From: an uncultured Ardenticatenia bacterium
Lineage (GTDB): Bacteria; Chloroflexota; Anaerolineae; 4572-78; NAK82
Direction of reading: 5' to 3'
Length of the DNA stretch: 64,000 bases
Assembly: GCA_937127125.1 (NCBI GenBank)
Contig: CAKZLO010000075.1
Location: 46,384 to 110,383, forward strand
The position numbers were made by a program, and so were the translations under genes. The notes beneath the pieces are model-generated. The model had not been told where the DNA came from. It did not search any database and worked only from the letters and a program-made list of their open reading frames with translations. Below are positions 16,903-25,633 of the stretch, in pieces (the first letter of the stretch is position 1; every line of letters starts with the position of its first letter).

Positions 16903-17541
16903 TTACCTTCTATGCACCGTGTTAGGAGATAACGACTGAAGATGGGCAGTATCGTTCAAAGTGTGTAGCCAGTGCCTATTGCGGGAAATCTCCAACGCAC
17001 TGAGCGAAGCGGGCGCTGGCTCGAATTGCCAGAAGTGGCTTGCGTCGAGGCCGAGCAAGTGGCACAACAGCAAACGGCATACAACCAGGTGGGTGACCAG
17101 TACAATCGTCTGTTCAGGATGGCGTTCCACTGCCCAATGCAACGTCTCAGCGACGCGTCGATATACATCGTCCAAAGATTCACCATCAGGGAAGCGTATG
17201 GTGTGTGGTCGCTCATACCAGGCAAGTGCCAGCTGGGGATAGCGAGCTCTAAATTCCACTTCGGTCAGGCCGGTGCAGGCGCCAAAATTGATATCGAGTA
17301 GACCTGGATGAGGGATCACATCGAGGTGGCACGCCTGTCCGACAGGAGTGGCTGTCTGAAGTGTGCGCTGCAGCGGGCTAGCGTAAATAGCTGCTGGTTG
17401 CCAAGCAGCTGCGATACGTTGCCCCAATGCAGCTGCTTGAAGCAGGCCAATCTCATCCAGCGGCACATCTGTCTGACCACGAAAGCGTTGTTCGCGGTTC
17501 CAGGCTGTCTGGCCATGGCGTATTAGCAACACTGTTGTCAT
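16903..17541 (-). CDS. Histidine phosphatase family protein (phosphoglycerate-mutase-like)
   Basis: The product has 212 residues. The N-terminal LIRHGQTAWN carries the phosphorylated His (RHG motif). FRGQTDVPL, a second Arg in ASPLQRTLQTA, and the VTHLVVCR segment with the second catalytic His complete the active site. Family members include alpha-ribazole phosphatase, phosphoglycerate phosphatases and broad-range phosphatases. GpgS-type pathways need a phosphoglycerate-sugar phosphatase, and this is one candidate, but nothing in the context proves it. It is divergently transcribed from the ITPase gene with only 17 bp between the starts. Confidence 0.87.
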   Translation of the reverse strand: MTTVLLIRHGQTAWNREQRFRGQTDVPLDEIGLLQAAALGQRIAAAWQPAAIYASPLQRTLQTATPVGQACHLDVIPHPGLLDINFGACTGLTEVEFRARYPQLALAWYERPHTIRFPDGESLDDVYRRVAETLHWAVERHPEQTIVLVTHLVVCRLLLCHLLGLDASHFWQFEPAPASLSALEISRNRHWLHTLNDTAHLQSLSPNTVHRR

Positions 17542-17558
17542 CTTTCTAAACCTGTTTT

Positions 17559-18179
17559 ATGTGCGCAAAATCTCTTCTAATCGCAACTAACAACTCGGGC
17601 AAACTGCGCGAGTTCCGTGACCTGTTTCGTGACTTATGGCCTGATTCACCTTTGCAGCTTCTCAGTTTGTCCGAGGCTAACATCAGTTTCGAGCCAGAAG
17701 AAAGCGGGCAAACTTTTGCCGAGAATGCTGTTCTCAAAGCTAGAACATTCGCTATGCACAGCAGATTGCCTACACTGGCCGATGATTCAGGTTTGGAGAT
17801 CGATGCTCTGGGTGGCGCACCCGGCGTCCACTCAGCACGTTACGGCGGCACAGGACGCAATCAAGATGCACAGCGTATCGCTCTGGTGCTCCAGCAGCTG
17901 CAAGCTGTACCGTGGCCGCAGCGCACAGCACGCTTCCGGTGTGTGATAGCAATTGCGATGCCCGATGGTCGAGTCGAGACCGCGAGTGGAAGCGTGGAAG
18001 GCTATATTTACTGGTGTCCTCAGGGACAGCATGGCTTTGGCTACGACCCCATCTTCTATCTTCCTGAGTTTGGCTGTACTATGGCGCAGGTCGAGCCGGC
18101 CATCAAGAATCGTATCAGTCACCGAGCACGCGCTCTGGAGGCCGCATTGCCGCTCATTCGGCAGCTGGTGTTCGAGTAG
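17559..18179 (+). CDS. rdgB: Non-canonical purine NTP pyrophosphatase, RdgB/HAM1 family
   Basis: The 206-residue enzyme hydrolyses dITP/XTP to monophosphates and protects against misincorporation. The N-terminal ATNNSGKLREF loop, FEPEESGQTFAENAVLKA, LADDSGLEIDAL, SARYGG and GFGYDPIF are the standard HAM1 motifs in order, and length is normal. The start ATG has almost no leader relative to the divergent gene (17-bp gap), so a leaderless transcript or overlapping promoters are likely. I see no ribosome binding site. Confidence 0.95.
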   Translation: MCAKSLLIATNNSGKLREFRDLFRDLWPDSPLQLLSLSEANISFEPEESGQTFAENAVLKARTFAMHSRLPTLADDSGLEIDALGGAPGVHSARYGGTGRNQDAQRIALVLQQLQAVPWPQRTARFRCVIAIAMPDGRVETASGSVEGYIYWCPQGQHGFGYDPIFYLPEFGCTMAQVEPAIKNRISHRARALEAALPLIRQLVFE

Positions 18180-18211
18180 ATCTGAGGCAGGATCTGGCTT
18201 ATACATACATA

Positions 18212-18781
18212 TCATCGAAGTCGGTAATACAATCGCGCTCCCAGGATTCCTAATGCCACAGCAACCGCGGTGCCGAACACTCCCCAGATGAGCAGCGCAA
18301 AGAAAACTGCGCCAGCGATGCGCACAGTCTGGGGACTGATACCTATGTCGACCAGGCTTTGTAGCTGCCGGGGAGTAAGTTGGGCTTGTACTCCTTCGCC
18401 TAAGGTTGTGAACATCAAGCCAAATGCTGCCAGCAAAACAGCTACAAATGCTGCTCCCAAGCCGGTGACAAGGCCTGCAAGCAATCCGGCCTGCGATGCC
18501 TGGCGAGGTGAGTTCAATTGCTCGTTGGCCAGCAGGCCAGCCAGCATGCCGCTGGCGATCAAAACCAGGACAGAACCAGGTAACACGAGACATAACACCA
18601 GCGGTATTTCCACCAAGCTGATTAACATCAGCAGCATCATTGCGAGCGCACCTGCTATGCCCGCTTTCAGGGCGCCTGCACTGATAGTACGCGCTGTTGC
18701 CTCCTCGCTTCGAGAGGTCGCACGTCGCGACACCAGTCGCACTGGACGTGTACCGAACTGATCTTTCCCTCGTTCCATCAT
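18212..18781 (-). CDS. Integral membrane protein, unknown
   Basis: This protein of about 189 residues has a basic, Ser/Thr/Arg-rich N-terminus followed by about four hydrophobic helices rich in Ala, Gly and Leu. I do not recognise a family. The start at 18781 follows the hydroxylase stop (18786) by four bases and has a GCAGGCG-like site; a longer start at 18811 would overlap that gene. As last gene of the molybdenum hydroxylase operon it might be a membrane partner or unrelated passenger. Confidence 0.6.
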   Translation of the reverse strand: MMERGKDQFGTRPVRLVSRRATSRSEEATARTISAGALKAGIAGALAMMLLMLISLVEIPLVLCLVLPGSVLVLIASGMLAGLLANEQLNSPRQASQAGLLAGLVTGLGAAFVAVLLAAFGLMFTTLGEGVQAQLTPRQLQSLVDIGISPQTVRIAGAVFFALLIWGVFGTAVAVALGILGARLYYRLR

Positions 18782-18785
18782 GCCA

Positions 18786-21700
18786 TCATGCGCCTGCTTT
18801 GCGTAGTGCACGCCACACCTTCTCAGGTGTCAGCGGGATATCGCGAATCAAGACACCGACCGCATCCACAACGGCGTTGCCCACCGCGGGTGCTACGCCG
18901 TCTAAGGGTATCTCTGCCACCGCCTTGACACCGAATGGGTGGCTTGGCTCGTAAGTGGGCACGAACAGCACCTGCATCTCGGGCATCTCGTCGGCACTGA
19001 AAATGTGGTAATCGCCGAAGCGCGGGTTGAGCATACGACCGTTCGCATCGAAGACCATCTCTTCGCTGACGGCATAGCCAAGTGCTTGGGTCATGCCGCC
19101 TTCGACCTGACCGCTGGCAGTGGCCGGGTTGACGATCACTCCACAGTCCAATGCCATCAACAGTCGTTCCACGGTAACCTGACCTGTCTCAATGTCCACT
19201 GTGACCTCAGCGAACTGTGCAGCAAAAGGTGGCGGACTGACTGGGCTGACAAAGGAGCTAATGCCCATGATCTGGCGCTGATCCTGCGTATGCAGAGCAT
19301 GCAGCGCGATCTCTTGGAGCGTCAGGCTACGTCCATCGGGTGCCCAGGCGCATCGATTATGCAACTCGATATCTTCCGCTTTGACCACCCTTGCCTGGGA
19401 TGACTGACCGGCATTAAATATCAGAGCAGCTCGTTCGCGTATCTGTGCAGCGACCTGCTCCGCTGCGCGCACCGCGGCACCTCCGCTGATGTAAGTGGTG
19501 CTGCTGGCGTATGCTCCTTTATCGAATGGGGTCATATCGGTGTCCGATGAGTAGACTATCACATCCTCCAGCCGGCAGCCCAGCACCTCTGCCACCATTT
19601 GCGCGATGACCGTGTCCGAACCAGTGCCCAAGTCGGTAGCGCCAATCAGTAGGTTGAAGCTGCCGTCGTCGTTCATCTTGATGCTGGCCGCGCCCATATC
19701 AAGATAGGGTATGGCGGTCCCTTGCATGACTAAGGCGACCCCGTGTCCACGACGCAAGTGAGGCTTACCTGGTACGATGTGATAATCTTTTCCTTCAGGT
19801 GCACTGCGAAAGCTGAAACGGGTTGCTCCCAGTTGCGCTGCCTCTGCCAATGCGCAGGTTTGGATGATCTCCGGATTGGGGGCACGCCCCTCACTCCAGG
19901 CCTTGCTCATTGGGTGTTCATCGCCCGCTTTGACCGCGTTCTTCAGACGAAACTCCAACGGATCCCAACCCATTTCTCGGCAAATCCATTCCATATGGGT
20001 TTCGACTGCCCAAAAACCTTGGGGTACCCCATAACCGCGATAAGCTCCAGCGGTGGGCAGGTTGGTGTAGACAACATCTCCGTGAAAACGGATATTAGGC
20101 ACGTTGTAGAGCGAGAGTGATTTGTGGGCTGTATTCCCCGTGACAGTGAGTGCATGGTTGCCGTAGGCACCCGTGTCACTCAGCACTCTCATCTCCTGTG
20201 CCACAATGCGACCATCATGCGTCACGCCAGTGCGAAGGCGTATGATCATAGCATGGCGTGTCGTGCTGCTGACAAACTGCTCCTCGCGCGTATATTCCAT
20301 TTTTACTGGCCGACCGGTGGCAATGGTCAAGTGCGCGCAAGCATCCTCAATCATCACTTCCTGTTTATTGCCAAAGCCTCCGCCGATGCGCGGTTTGATA
20401 ACGCGCATACGGCGCACTGGCAGTCCCAACACAGGTGATAGGATGCGTCGGATGTGGAAAGGCACCTGTGTGGACGTGTAGAAAGTCAGCCGATCGTCTT
20501 CATCCCAGTATGTAATGCACACGTAGGGTTCGATAGGTGCTTGCTGCACGCGTGGAACGGTGTATTCCGCCTCAAAGATGCGATCAGCTCTCTGCATAGC
20601 GGCATCTACGTCTCCCAGTTCGATGTGCAACTGAGCAGCTAGATTGCGTTGCGGATCAGAGTGATCGAAGCCGACGTAGTCTGGCTCGTCGTGAATGATC
20701 ACCGGATTGTCCAGAGCTTGTCGCACGTCCAGGATGGCGGGCAAGATCTCGTACTCCACTTCAATTAGACGTAACGCCTCCTCTGCAATTTCTTCGCTCT
20801 CCGCGGCCACAGCAGCCACGCGATCGCCTACAAAGCGCACTTTGTTATCAAAGCTGACCCGGTCGAGCGGACCAGGGATAGGATGGCTCTGACCGGCAGT
20901 GGAGTACACTACGCGTGGCACATCTTCGAAAGTGAGCACAGCGTGCACGCCAGGCAAAGAACGTGCCTTGCTGGCGTCGATGCGACGAATCCGTGCGTGG
21001 GGGTAGGGACTGCGCAGCAGCTTGGCTACCAGCATTCCACGCAGCTGTAAGTCACCGGCGAAAACCGGTCGTCCTTGAGCGAGCTTCACAGCATCTACCT
21101 TTGGCTCTGGCTTGCCTACCACATGCCACGTCTCACGGTGCGTCGCGGCCACCAGAGTAGGCGGTGCACTGGTTTGCACAGTTCCTTGCGTAACAGGCAA
21201 TGGTCCTTCAGTCGCATTGGTCGGTGATTCTCTGTCGAACAGGGGAAGAACCTGTTCGGGAGGCCAGTGAGTTTGATCTGATGGGGACGTCCATTCGGCG
21301 CCTTCTCCGGGTTCTTCCGCCAGCGGTGGTACCCTCTCGCCACACAATATCGCCGCTGCCTGCAATACTGCCTGAACTGGCTTGACGTAGCCGGTGCAAC
21401 GGCATAGCACTCCGCTGAGTGCATCGCGTACCTGTTCTGCGGTGGGGTTGGGCTCGCGGTCAAGCAGGGCTTTGGCAGCAAGAATCATAGCAGGCGTACA
21501 ATACCCACATTGGATAGCGCCTGTCTCAACGAAAGCGCGTTGCAATGGATGCAGTTCCACGTTGCCGCGCCAGCCTACGACAGGGCCTTCCCCTTCCTTT
21601 GAGATGCCGGCCAGCGCTTCAATTGTGGTGATGCGGGCACCTGCTGCCTGTACAGCGAGCATGGTGCAGCTCGTGCGCGCCACTCCGTCGACCAGCACTG

Positions 21701-21839
21701 TACATGCGCCACAGCTCCCGTCCTCACAACCGTGTTTAGCCCCAAGATATCCCTCACGGCGCAAGACTTTCAGCAACGTGTCGCCTGGCGTCACCTGAAA
21801 TATCTTGTCTTTGCCGTTGACGTTCAGGGTAATCTCCAT
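18786..21839 (-). CDS. Molybdenum hydroxylase: fused 2Fe-2S and molybdopterin subunits (xanthine dehydrogenase family)
   Basis: The product has 1017 residues. Residues 1-165 form the small subunit: a plant-type [2Fe-2S] ferredoxin domain with Cys38, 43, 46 and 58 (HGCEDGSCGAC) and a second cluster in QCGYCTP...CRCTGY. After a Pro-rich linker, the Moco subunit starts near VVGKPEPKVDAVKLAQG (about 235) and contains GGGFGNKQE and FNLLIGATDLGTGSDT. The C-terminal VAEIPLDGVAPAVGNAV retains the position of the catalytic Glu. The FAD subunit is the separate gene at 22679-23500. Together they would hydroxylate a purine, aldehyde or other N-heterocycle. The fusion of small and large subunits is known but less common than three separate genes. 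The ribosome binding site GGAGG lies 6 nt before the ATG. Confidence 0.92.
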   Translation of the reverse strand: MEITLNVNGKDKIFQVTPGDTLLKVLRREGYLGAKHGCEDGSCGACTVLVDGVARTSCTMLAVQAAGARITTIEALAGISKEGEGPVVGWRGNVELHPLQRAFVETGAIQCGYCTPAMILAAKALLDREPNPTAEQVRDALSGVLCRCTGYVKPVQAVLQAAAILCGERVPPLAEEPGEGAEWTSPSDQTHWPPEQVLPLFDRESPTNATEGPLPVTQGTVQTSAPPTLVAATHRETWHVVGKPEPKVDAVKLAQGRPVFAGDLQLRGMLVAKLLRSPYPHARIRRIDASKARSLPGVHAVLTFEDVPRVVYSTAGQSHPIPGPLDRVSFDNKVRFVGDRVAAVAAESEEIAEEALRLIEVEYEILPAILDVRQALDNPVIIHDEPDYVGFDHSDPQRNLAAQLHIELGDVDAAMQRADRIFEAEYTVPRVQQAPIEPYVCITYWDEDDRLTFYTSTQVPFHIRRILSPVLGLPVRRMRVIKPRIGGGFGNKQEVMIEDACAHLTIATGRPVKMEYTREEQFVSSTTRHAMIIRLRTGVTHDGRIVAQEMRVLSDTGAYGNHALTVTGNTAHKSLSLYNVPNIRFHGDVVYTNLPTAGAYRGYGVPQGFWAVETHMEWICREMGWDPLEFRLKNAVKAGDEHPMSKAWSEGRAPNPEIIQTCALAEAAQLGATRFSFRSAPEGKDYHIVPGKPHLRRGHGVALVMQGTAIPYLDMGAASIKMNDDGSFNLLIGATDLGTGSDTVIAQMVAEVLGCRLEDVIVYSSDTDMTPFDKGAYASSTTYISGGAAVRAAEQVAAQIRERAALIFNAGQSSQARVVKAEDIELHNRCAWAPDGRSLTLQEIALHALHTQDQRQIMGISSFVSPVSPPPFAAQFAEVTVDIETGQVTVERLLMALDCGVIVNPATASGQVEGGMTQALGYAVSEEMVFDANGRMLNPRFGDYHIFSADEMPEMQVLFVPTYEPSHPFGVKAVAEIPLDGVAPAVGNAVVDAVGVLIRDIPLTPEKVWRALRKAGA

Positions 21840-21860
21840 AAATTTCCTCCATGCACAGTC

Positions 21861-22682
21861 TCAGCTGTATATGTATCCCTCGAGGACATACAAGGGGTGG
21901 GTTATCTCTTCTGCCTCCAGCAGCTTTTGCAGGGCAACCCATGTTGCCCATGCCGCCACGACGCTGTCCAGTGCATCGCCCCCCTTTTCCTCCACGATGA
22001 GGTTGCGCAAACCAACCTCAACGAGTTGCAGCGGTGCTAAGTGCTCGATAGCTTCCAGGATCATAATGCGAGCGCGGCGATGACGTGCTTCACCCCCTTT
22101 GTAGGGTGTGTACAGCTCGTAGCGTTTAAGCGTCGCCGCTGGACAGATTTCGACCAGCCAAGCGCAATTCGCTCTGGCACGTTGCATCGGTAACGCGCAG
22201 GCGATCCCTTCCGTCACCAACGGTGCCAGCACGGCAGCAATGCCGTAGAACGTCTGGCGATAGAGTCGCAAGTTGTAGCTGGCCCAAGGAGCACTGTTTT
22301 CGTAGTCGGTTAGCCGTTTCAGCTCGCGCTCACCTGCCGCCAGATAGCAGGCGACACGGAATTGTTGCGGAGTGACATACCGTTCAGGAAACGCGCGCAA
22401 GTATTCCTCCCAGCTAGTTTCCTTAACGAGCTGTGACGGCACACCGAACGGAAAATCCAACCCGAAGATGGCTTTCCGCTCGTGTGAGATCAAGGTGCGT
22501 AATGCTTTCAAACATGCTGTGCGTTCCGCCGCAACATTCAGCAGAAGGGTAGCTGGTGCACATGCTTCAATGTGGAGCACATTTTCACAGATGCTGGCGC
22601 GTGTGATCCATATCTTGTGGCCAGCTGCACGCGCGCCGCTGAAATCAACCCCATATACTCGCGTGCGCACAGGGAGCTTCAC
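21861..22682 (-). CDS. DUF429 domain protein (predicted RNase H-like fold)
   Basis: This 273-residue protein has YGVDFSGAR near the start, FGLDFPFGVPSQL, NLRLYRQTF, EICPAATLKRY and a late GDALDSVVAAW. These acidic motifs are typical of DUF429, for which an RNase H-like nuclease fold has been predicted. I place the start at GTG 22682 because it overlaps the FAD-subunit stop as GTGA; the ATG at 22706 would overlap by 28 bases. Its insertion between the two hydroxylase genes is unexplained. No role in the hydroxylase can be claimed from sequence. Confidence 0.8.
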   Translation of the reverse strand: MKLPVRTRVYGVDFSGARAAGHKIWITRASICENVLHIEACAPATLLLNVAAERTACLKALRTLISHERKAIFGLDFPFGVPSQLVKETSWEEYLRAFPERYVTPQQFRVACYLAAGERELKRLTDYENSAPWASYNLRLYRQTFYGIAAVLAPLVTEGIACALPMQRARANCAWLVEICPAATLKRYELYTPYKGGEARHRRARIMILEAIEHLAPLQLVEVGLRNLIVEEKGGDALDSVVAAWATWVALQKLLEAEEITHPLYVLEGYIYS

Positions 22683-23500
22683 GCTGCTTTCAACCACGCT
22701 TCCCATAGAGCGCGTCGTGTCAGAACTGCTACCATAGCGCGACGATAGTCGGCACTGCCGCGGAAGTCGCTATGTAGCTGTAACTCGGCAACTGCGGATG
22801 CCCCCGTTGTCTCAATCAACGCATCATCTAGACGCTGGCCGGATAATGCTTGTTCCACCGCATAAGCGCGCAATGGGTGTTTTGCTACACCGCCCCAGGC
22901 AATGCGCACAAGGTCACAGTGCTCACCCTGACGTACTATGCGCACCGCAACTGCCACGATAGGACGGTCGCGTAGCGTGCGCGCCACCGTGGTCATAGCG
23001 GTGTGGACTGTCACCGGTATTACCGTCACGGCAGTGATCAGGCCATTTTGCAACCAACGAGACGGGTTATCCAACAGCTTGTCCAGCGCGACGGTGACGA
23101 CGCCGTCGACATATTGCACTTCCACCTCAGCGTCCAGCACCAACAAGCTGAGCAGCAAGCAGGATAGTGGATCACATGTCGCGATGGTTCCACCGACGGT
23201 AGCTGCATTGCGATAGGTGATTGGTCCATCACGCTGCGCAGCTTCGCCTAGGAGTGCGCATCCATGGGACGCAGTCACCAATTGCTGCAGGCGCACCATA
23301 GCCCCGATTTTCAATCGCTCCCCCTTCATCCCTATGTCATCCAATCCAAGTGCCTGAAGGTCCACCACAGTTCCCAGCTCACGGGACTCTCCAGTCAGCA
23401 GCTGTTGGCCACCTGCGAGCGGCACGGCATCTTCGCGCTGTAGCAATAGCAGAGCTTCTTCCATAGTATGGGGACGCTGATATTCTCGCACCCGCACCAT
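22679..23500 (-). CDS. FAD-binding subunit of molybdenum hydroxylase (CoxM/XdhB type)
   Basis: This 273-residue medium subunit carries FAD between the [2Fe-2S] clusters and the electron acceptor. Visible are the first FAD loop VPLAGGQQLLTG (about 27-38), the second loop RNAATVGGTIATCDP (about 97-111) and the CO-dehydrogenase-flavoprotein-type C-terminal domain ending near FRGSADYRRAM. GAGAGAGG precedes the ATG. It is the first gene of the operon, followed by DUF429 and the fused large protein, with a TATAAT element upstream. Confidence 0.88.
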   Translation of the reverse strand: MVRVREYQRPHTMEEALLLLQREDAVPLAGGQQLLTGESRELGTVVDLQALGLDDIGMKGERLKIGAMVRLQQLVTASHGCALLGEAAQRDGPITYRNAATVGGTIATCDPLSCLLLSLLVLDAEVEVQYVDGVVTVALDKLLDNPSRWLQNGLITAVTVIPVTVHTAMTTVARTLRDRPIVAVAVRIVRQGEHCDLVRIAWGGVAKHPLRAYAVEQALSGQRLDDALIETTGASAVAELQLHSDFRGSADYRRAMVAVLTRRALWEAWLKAA

Positions 23501-23566
23501 TGTTTGCCTCTCTCTTTCCTGACGTGGCGCTTTTCTATCCGTTATGGTGACAGAAGCTACCCGACT

Positions 23567-23572
23567 ATTATA
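23567..23572 (-). promoter_or_regulatory. Candidate -10 element for the molybdenum hydroxylase operon
   Basis: On the minus strand TATAAT lies about 67 bp upstream of the FAD-subunit start. The -35 region is poor (TTTCAG at 18 bp), so an activator may be needed. Confidence 0.45.
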
Positions 23573-23707
23573 GCACTCTTAATGAGGCAACTGAAATTGT
23601 ACTTCATAATAAGACCTAAGGGGTCGGAAGATGCTCAGCTATGCTATTGTAGGCGGCAAGGTGGGTTAACCGTGGTGTTGAACCAAGTGCTTTTCAGGCT
23701 TTCTCAT

Positions 23708-23737
23708 TTGCATGCTGAGTTGTGTTTAGGGTATAAT
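23708..23737 (+). promoter_or_regulatory. Promoter for the tRNA-His/tRNA-Thr pair
   Basis: TATAAT (23732-23737) with TTGCAT (23708-23713) at 18 bp lies about 18 bp upstream of the first tRNA base, which is the short leader expected for stable RNA transcription. Confidence 0.65.
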
Positions 23738-23754
23738 AGTACTGGAGAAGAGAT

Positions 23755-23828
23755 GGTGACCATAGCTCAATTGGCAGAGCATCTGGTTGTGGCCCAGAAG
23801 GCTGCGGGTTCGAGTCCCGCTGGTCACC
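23755..23828 (+). tRNA. tRNA-His (GTG)
   Basis: Acceptor arms GTGACCA/TGGTCAC, D arm GCTC/GAGC, anticodon arm TCTGG/CCAGA with loop TTGTGGC (anticodon GTG) and T arm GCGGG-TTCGAGT-CCCGC fold as a standard cloverleaf. The extra G at 23755 opposite C73 is the G-1 identity element specific to tRNA-His. The CCA tail is not encoded. Confidence 0.97.
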
Positions 23829-23841
23829 CTTATGTAGTGTT

Positions 23842-23914
23842 GCCCACGTAGCTCAGCCGGCAGAGCAACCGCCTTGTAAGCGGTCGGTCGTCGGTTCGAG
23901 TCCGACCGTGGGCT
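23842..23914 (+). tRNA. tRNA-Thr (TGT)
   Basis: Acceptor arms GCCCACG/CGTGGGC, D arm GCTC/GAGC, anticodon arm ACCGC/GCGGT with loop CTTGTAA (anticodon TGT) and T arm GTCGG-TTCGAGT-CCGAC. It follows tRNA-His by 13 bp, so both come from one transcript. CCA is not encoded and a short T-run follows directly. Confidence 0.97.
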
Positions 23915-24341
23915 TTTTAGTGCCCGCATCATAGTCTCTTCAAAACGCTTCACAAGCAACTGCAGCTGGATCAGGTGTGCTGCGGTTGTATCCTGCAACA
24001 CAGGCAACCCCTGCAACCGTTACAATTAAGCAACCACAGCGACGCGAGCGTTGCCTTCGCCCATCTCTGCCAGCGATACCTGGTAGACCGATGAAAGATG
24101 TAGCCTGGCTGCCTTGGCTGCTCAGTCCAGTCGCACACTATGTTGCACTGGTTGTATGGGTTGCCCGCGTCGCCATGATGTTTTGTGTGGACAACTGTGT
24201 GACAGGCCAACCGGCGACTCGGCGACTATTCTTTGATGCAGCCATATTGACGGAGTGCGTTTCTCCACCACACCCTGTGGGCGCAAAGAGCTGCCTTTGT
24301 TACGCTTTTCTCGTGGCAACCACAATAGCGTGAAACGGTGG
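23915..24341. other. 427-bp region without a recognisable gene
   Basis: This lies between tRNA-Thr and the end of the GT2-like gene. A plus-strand open frame (23977-24333) encodes a composition-biased peptide with no family resemblance, so I do not call it. No repeats or terminator with U-tract were seen apart from the T-run after the tRNA. Confidence 0.5.
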
Positions 24342-25604
24342 CTAAGCGCGGTCATCGCGTCCCGTCCCTGCAGCTTCCCAACGTGCGATGAGCTGGGGCT
24401 TAACCTGCTCAAACGTAGTCGCCTGTGCCTGCACAACCTCACGCTCAAAGGTCAGCAAATCCATCGCTTGGCTCTCCGCCACCATGCCGGCGGTGCGGCC
24501 ATAATAGAGTGGCACCATCGAGTCGATAATACGTTCGCGTTGTTCCGCTCTGTACCGATATGCCACTGCGTAGTCAAGGACGATGTCAGCCCATTCAGCG
24601 GCCGGGAAGCGAAAAGAAGAAGGATTCTGATCGAGAATGGAAGCCAGCGCGCGGCGATTGTGAGGTGAGAGCACCTCGTTCCACACCTCTTCCCATTCCT
24701 GGCGACCCCGGCGCAGCTGCCCGATTAGCGCTTCCAAATTGACAGGCACCGGCTCTGGAGTGATTGCCTCGATGGTGCCGTAGATGGGTACCGGTTGCGT
24801 GCGGTGCGCCGACTTCCACTGTTGTTCGTAACACCCCATCAGGTCGAACATAGTGCCCACTACCTGGCGGAACATAGGACCTAAAGCAGCCGCCGGATCC
24901 TTGGCGTCGTGGATCTTGGCGCCTAGATAGGCCTGGCAGATGTGTGCGTCTGCGTTGATGGCTGTGGTGGTCATCCAGATGTCAATGCCGTAGCGTGCCA
25001 CATCGCTCTGCCAGACCTCCTGTTGTAGGTAAACGTCGATCAAGCGTGCTGCTACAGCGAAGTCACCCCCGATCGGCTGGCGCACGTCCACGCCGTAGAG
25101 CATGCGTGTCATAGGGTAGACGATGTTGTTGGTGATGGTGCCATCGTGCTTGTCGCGCACGTAGTAGGGCGTTACATAATCGTATTGTCCTGACACGATC
25201 GGTTGACCCAGTCGTTCGATCCACTCCGGAGTGATGCTGCGCAAATCGCTGTCCAGGACGATGCACAGTTGCGCGCCCAGTCGCTGAGCTGCCTCAAAGA
25301 CAGCGCGAAGCGCACTCCCCTTACCAGGCGTTCCCTGATATAATGTACTGAGGCATGCTACTCCGTTAGGTAGATCGGCCCGTAACATTGTGTCGCGCGT
25401 TCCATCGGTCGATCCGCCATCTGAGTTGAACACAAGCGGTCGCATATGAGAGAAATAGCGCAGCATGCCCTGCGCTGCCATCTCGATGACATAGCGAATG
25501 GTGGCAGCGTTGTTGTAGCTGGGCACGCCAACCACTATGTCGGCACGACCGATCCGACCCAGTTCTCGGATAGCCTGCTCTGCGAGTGCGCTTTCGAAGC
25601 TCAT
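24342..25604 (-). CDS. GT-A fold glycosyltransferase (GT2-like, resembling mannosylglycerate/glucosylglycerate synthases)
   Basis: The product has 420 residues. The N-terminal nucleotide-sugar domain has VVGVPSYNNAATI, NSDGGSTDGT, GTPGKGSAL and the metal-binding VLDSDLRS (DxD type). It then has PIGGDFAVA and YGIDIWMTT, an order that recalls GT78/GT81 enzymes making 2-O-glycosylglycerates. A C-terminal helical region (about 270-420) is extra. The acceptor is not deducible. It is the last gene of a glycosyltransferase operon, with GGGAGGGGGCT directly before the ATG and 29 bp after the GT4 stop. Confidence 0.78.
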   Translation of the reverse strand: MSFESALAEQAIRELGRIGRADIVVGVPSYNNAATIRYVIEMAAQGMLRYFSHMRPLVFNSDGGSTDGTRDTMLRADLPNGVACLSTLYQGTPGKGSALRAVFEAAQRLGAQLCIVLDSDLRSITPEWIERLGQPIVSGQYDYVTPYYVRDKHDGTITNNIVYPMTRMLYGVDVRQPIGGDFAVAARLIDVYLQQEVWQSDVARYGIDIWMTTTAINADAHICQAYLGAKIHDAKDPAAALGPMFRQVVGTMFDLMGCYEQQWKSAHRTQPVPIYGTIEAITPEPVPVNLEALIGQLRRGRQEWEEVWNEVLSPHNRRALASILDQNPSSFRFPAAEWADIVLDYAVAYRYRAEQRERIIDSMVPLYYGRTAGMVAESQAMDLLTFEREVVQAQATTFEQVKPQLIARWEAAGTGRDDRA

Positions 25605-25633
25605 AGCCCCCTCCCAAACATCTGCCGATTTAC

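Noticed and set aside
23977..24333. 118-codon plus-strand frame after the tRNA genes
   Set aside because: Composition is irregular, there is no ribosome binding site and no homology I can recognise.
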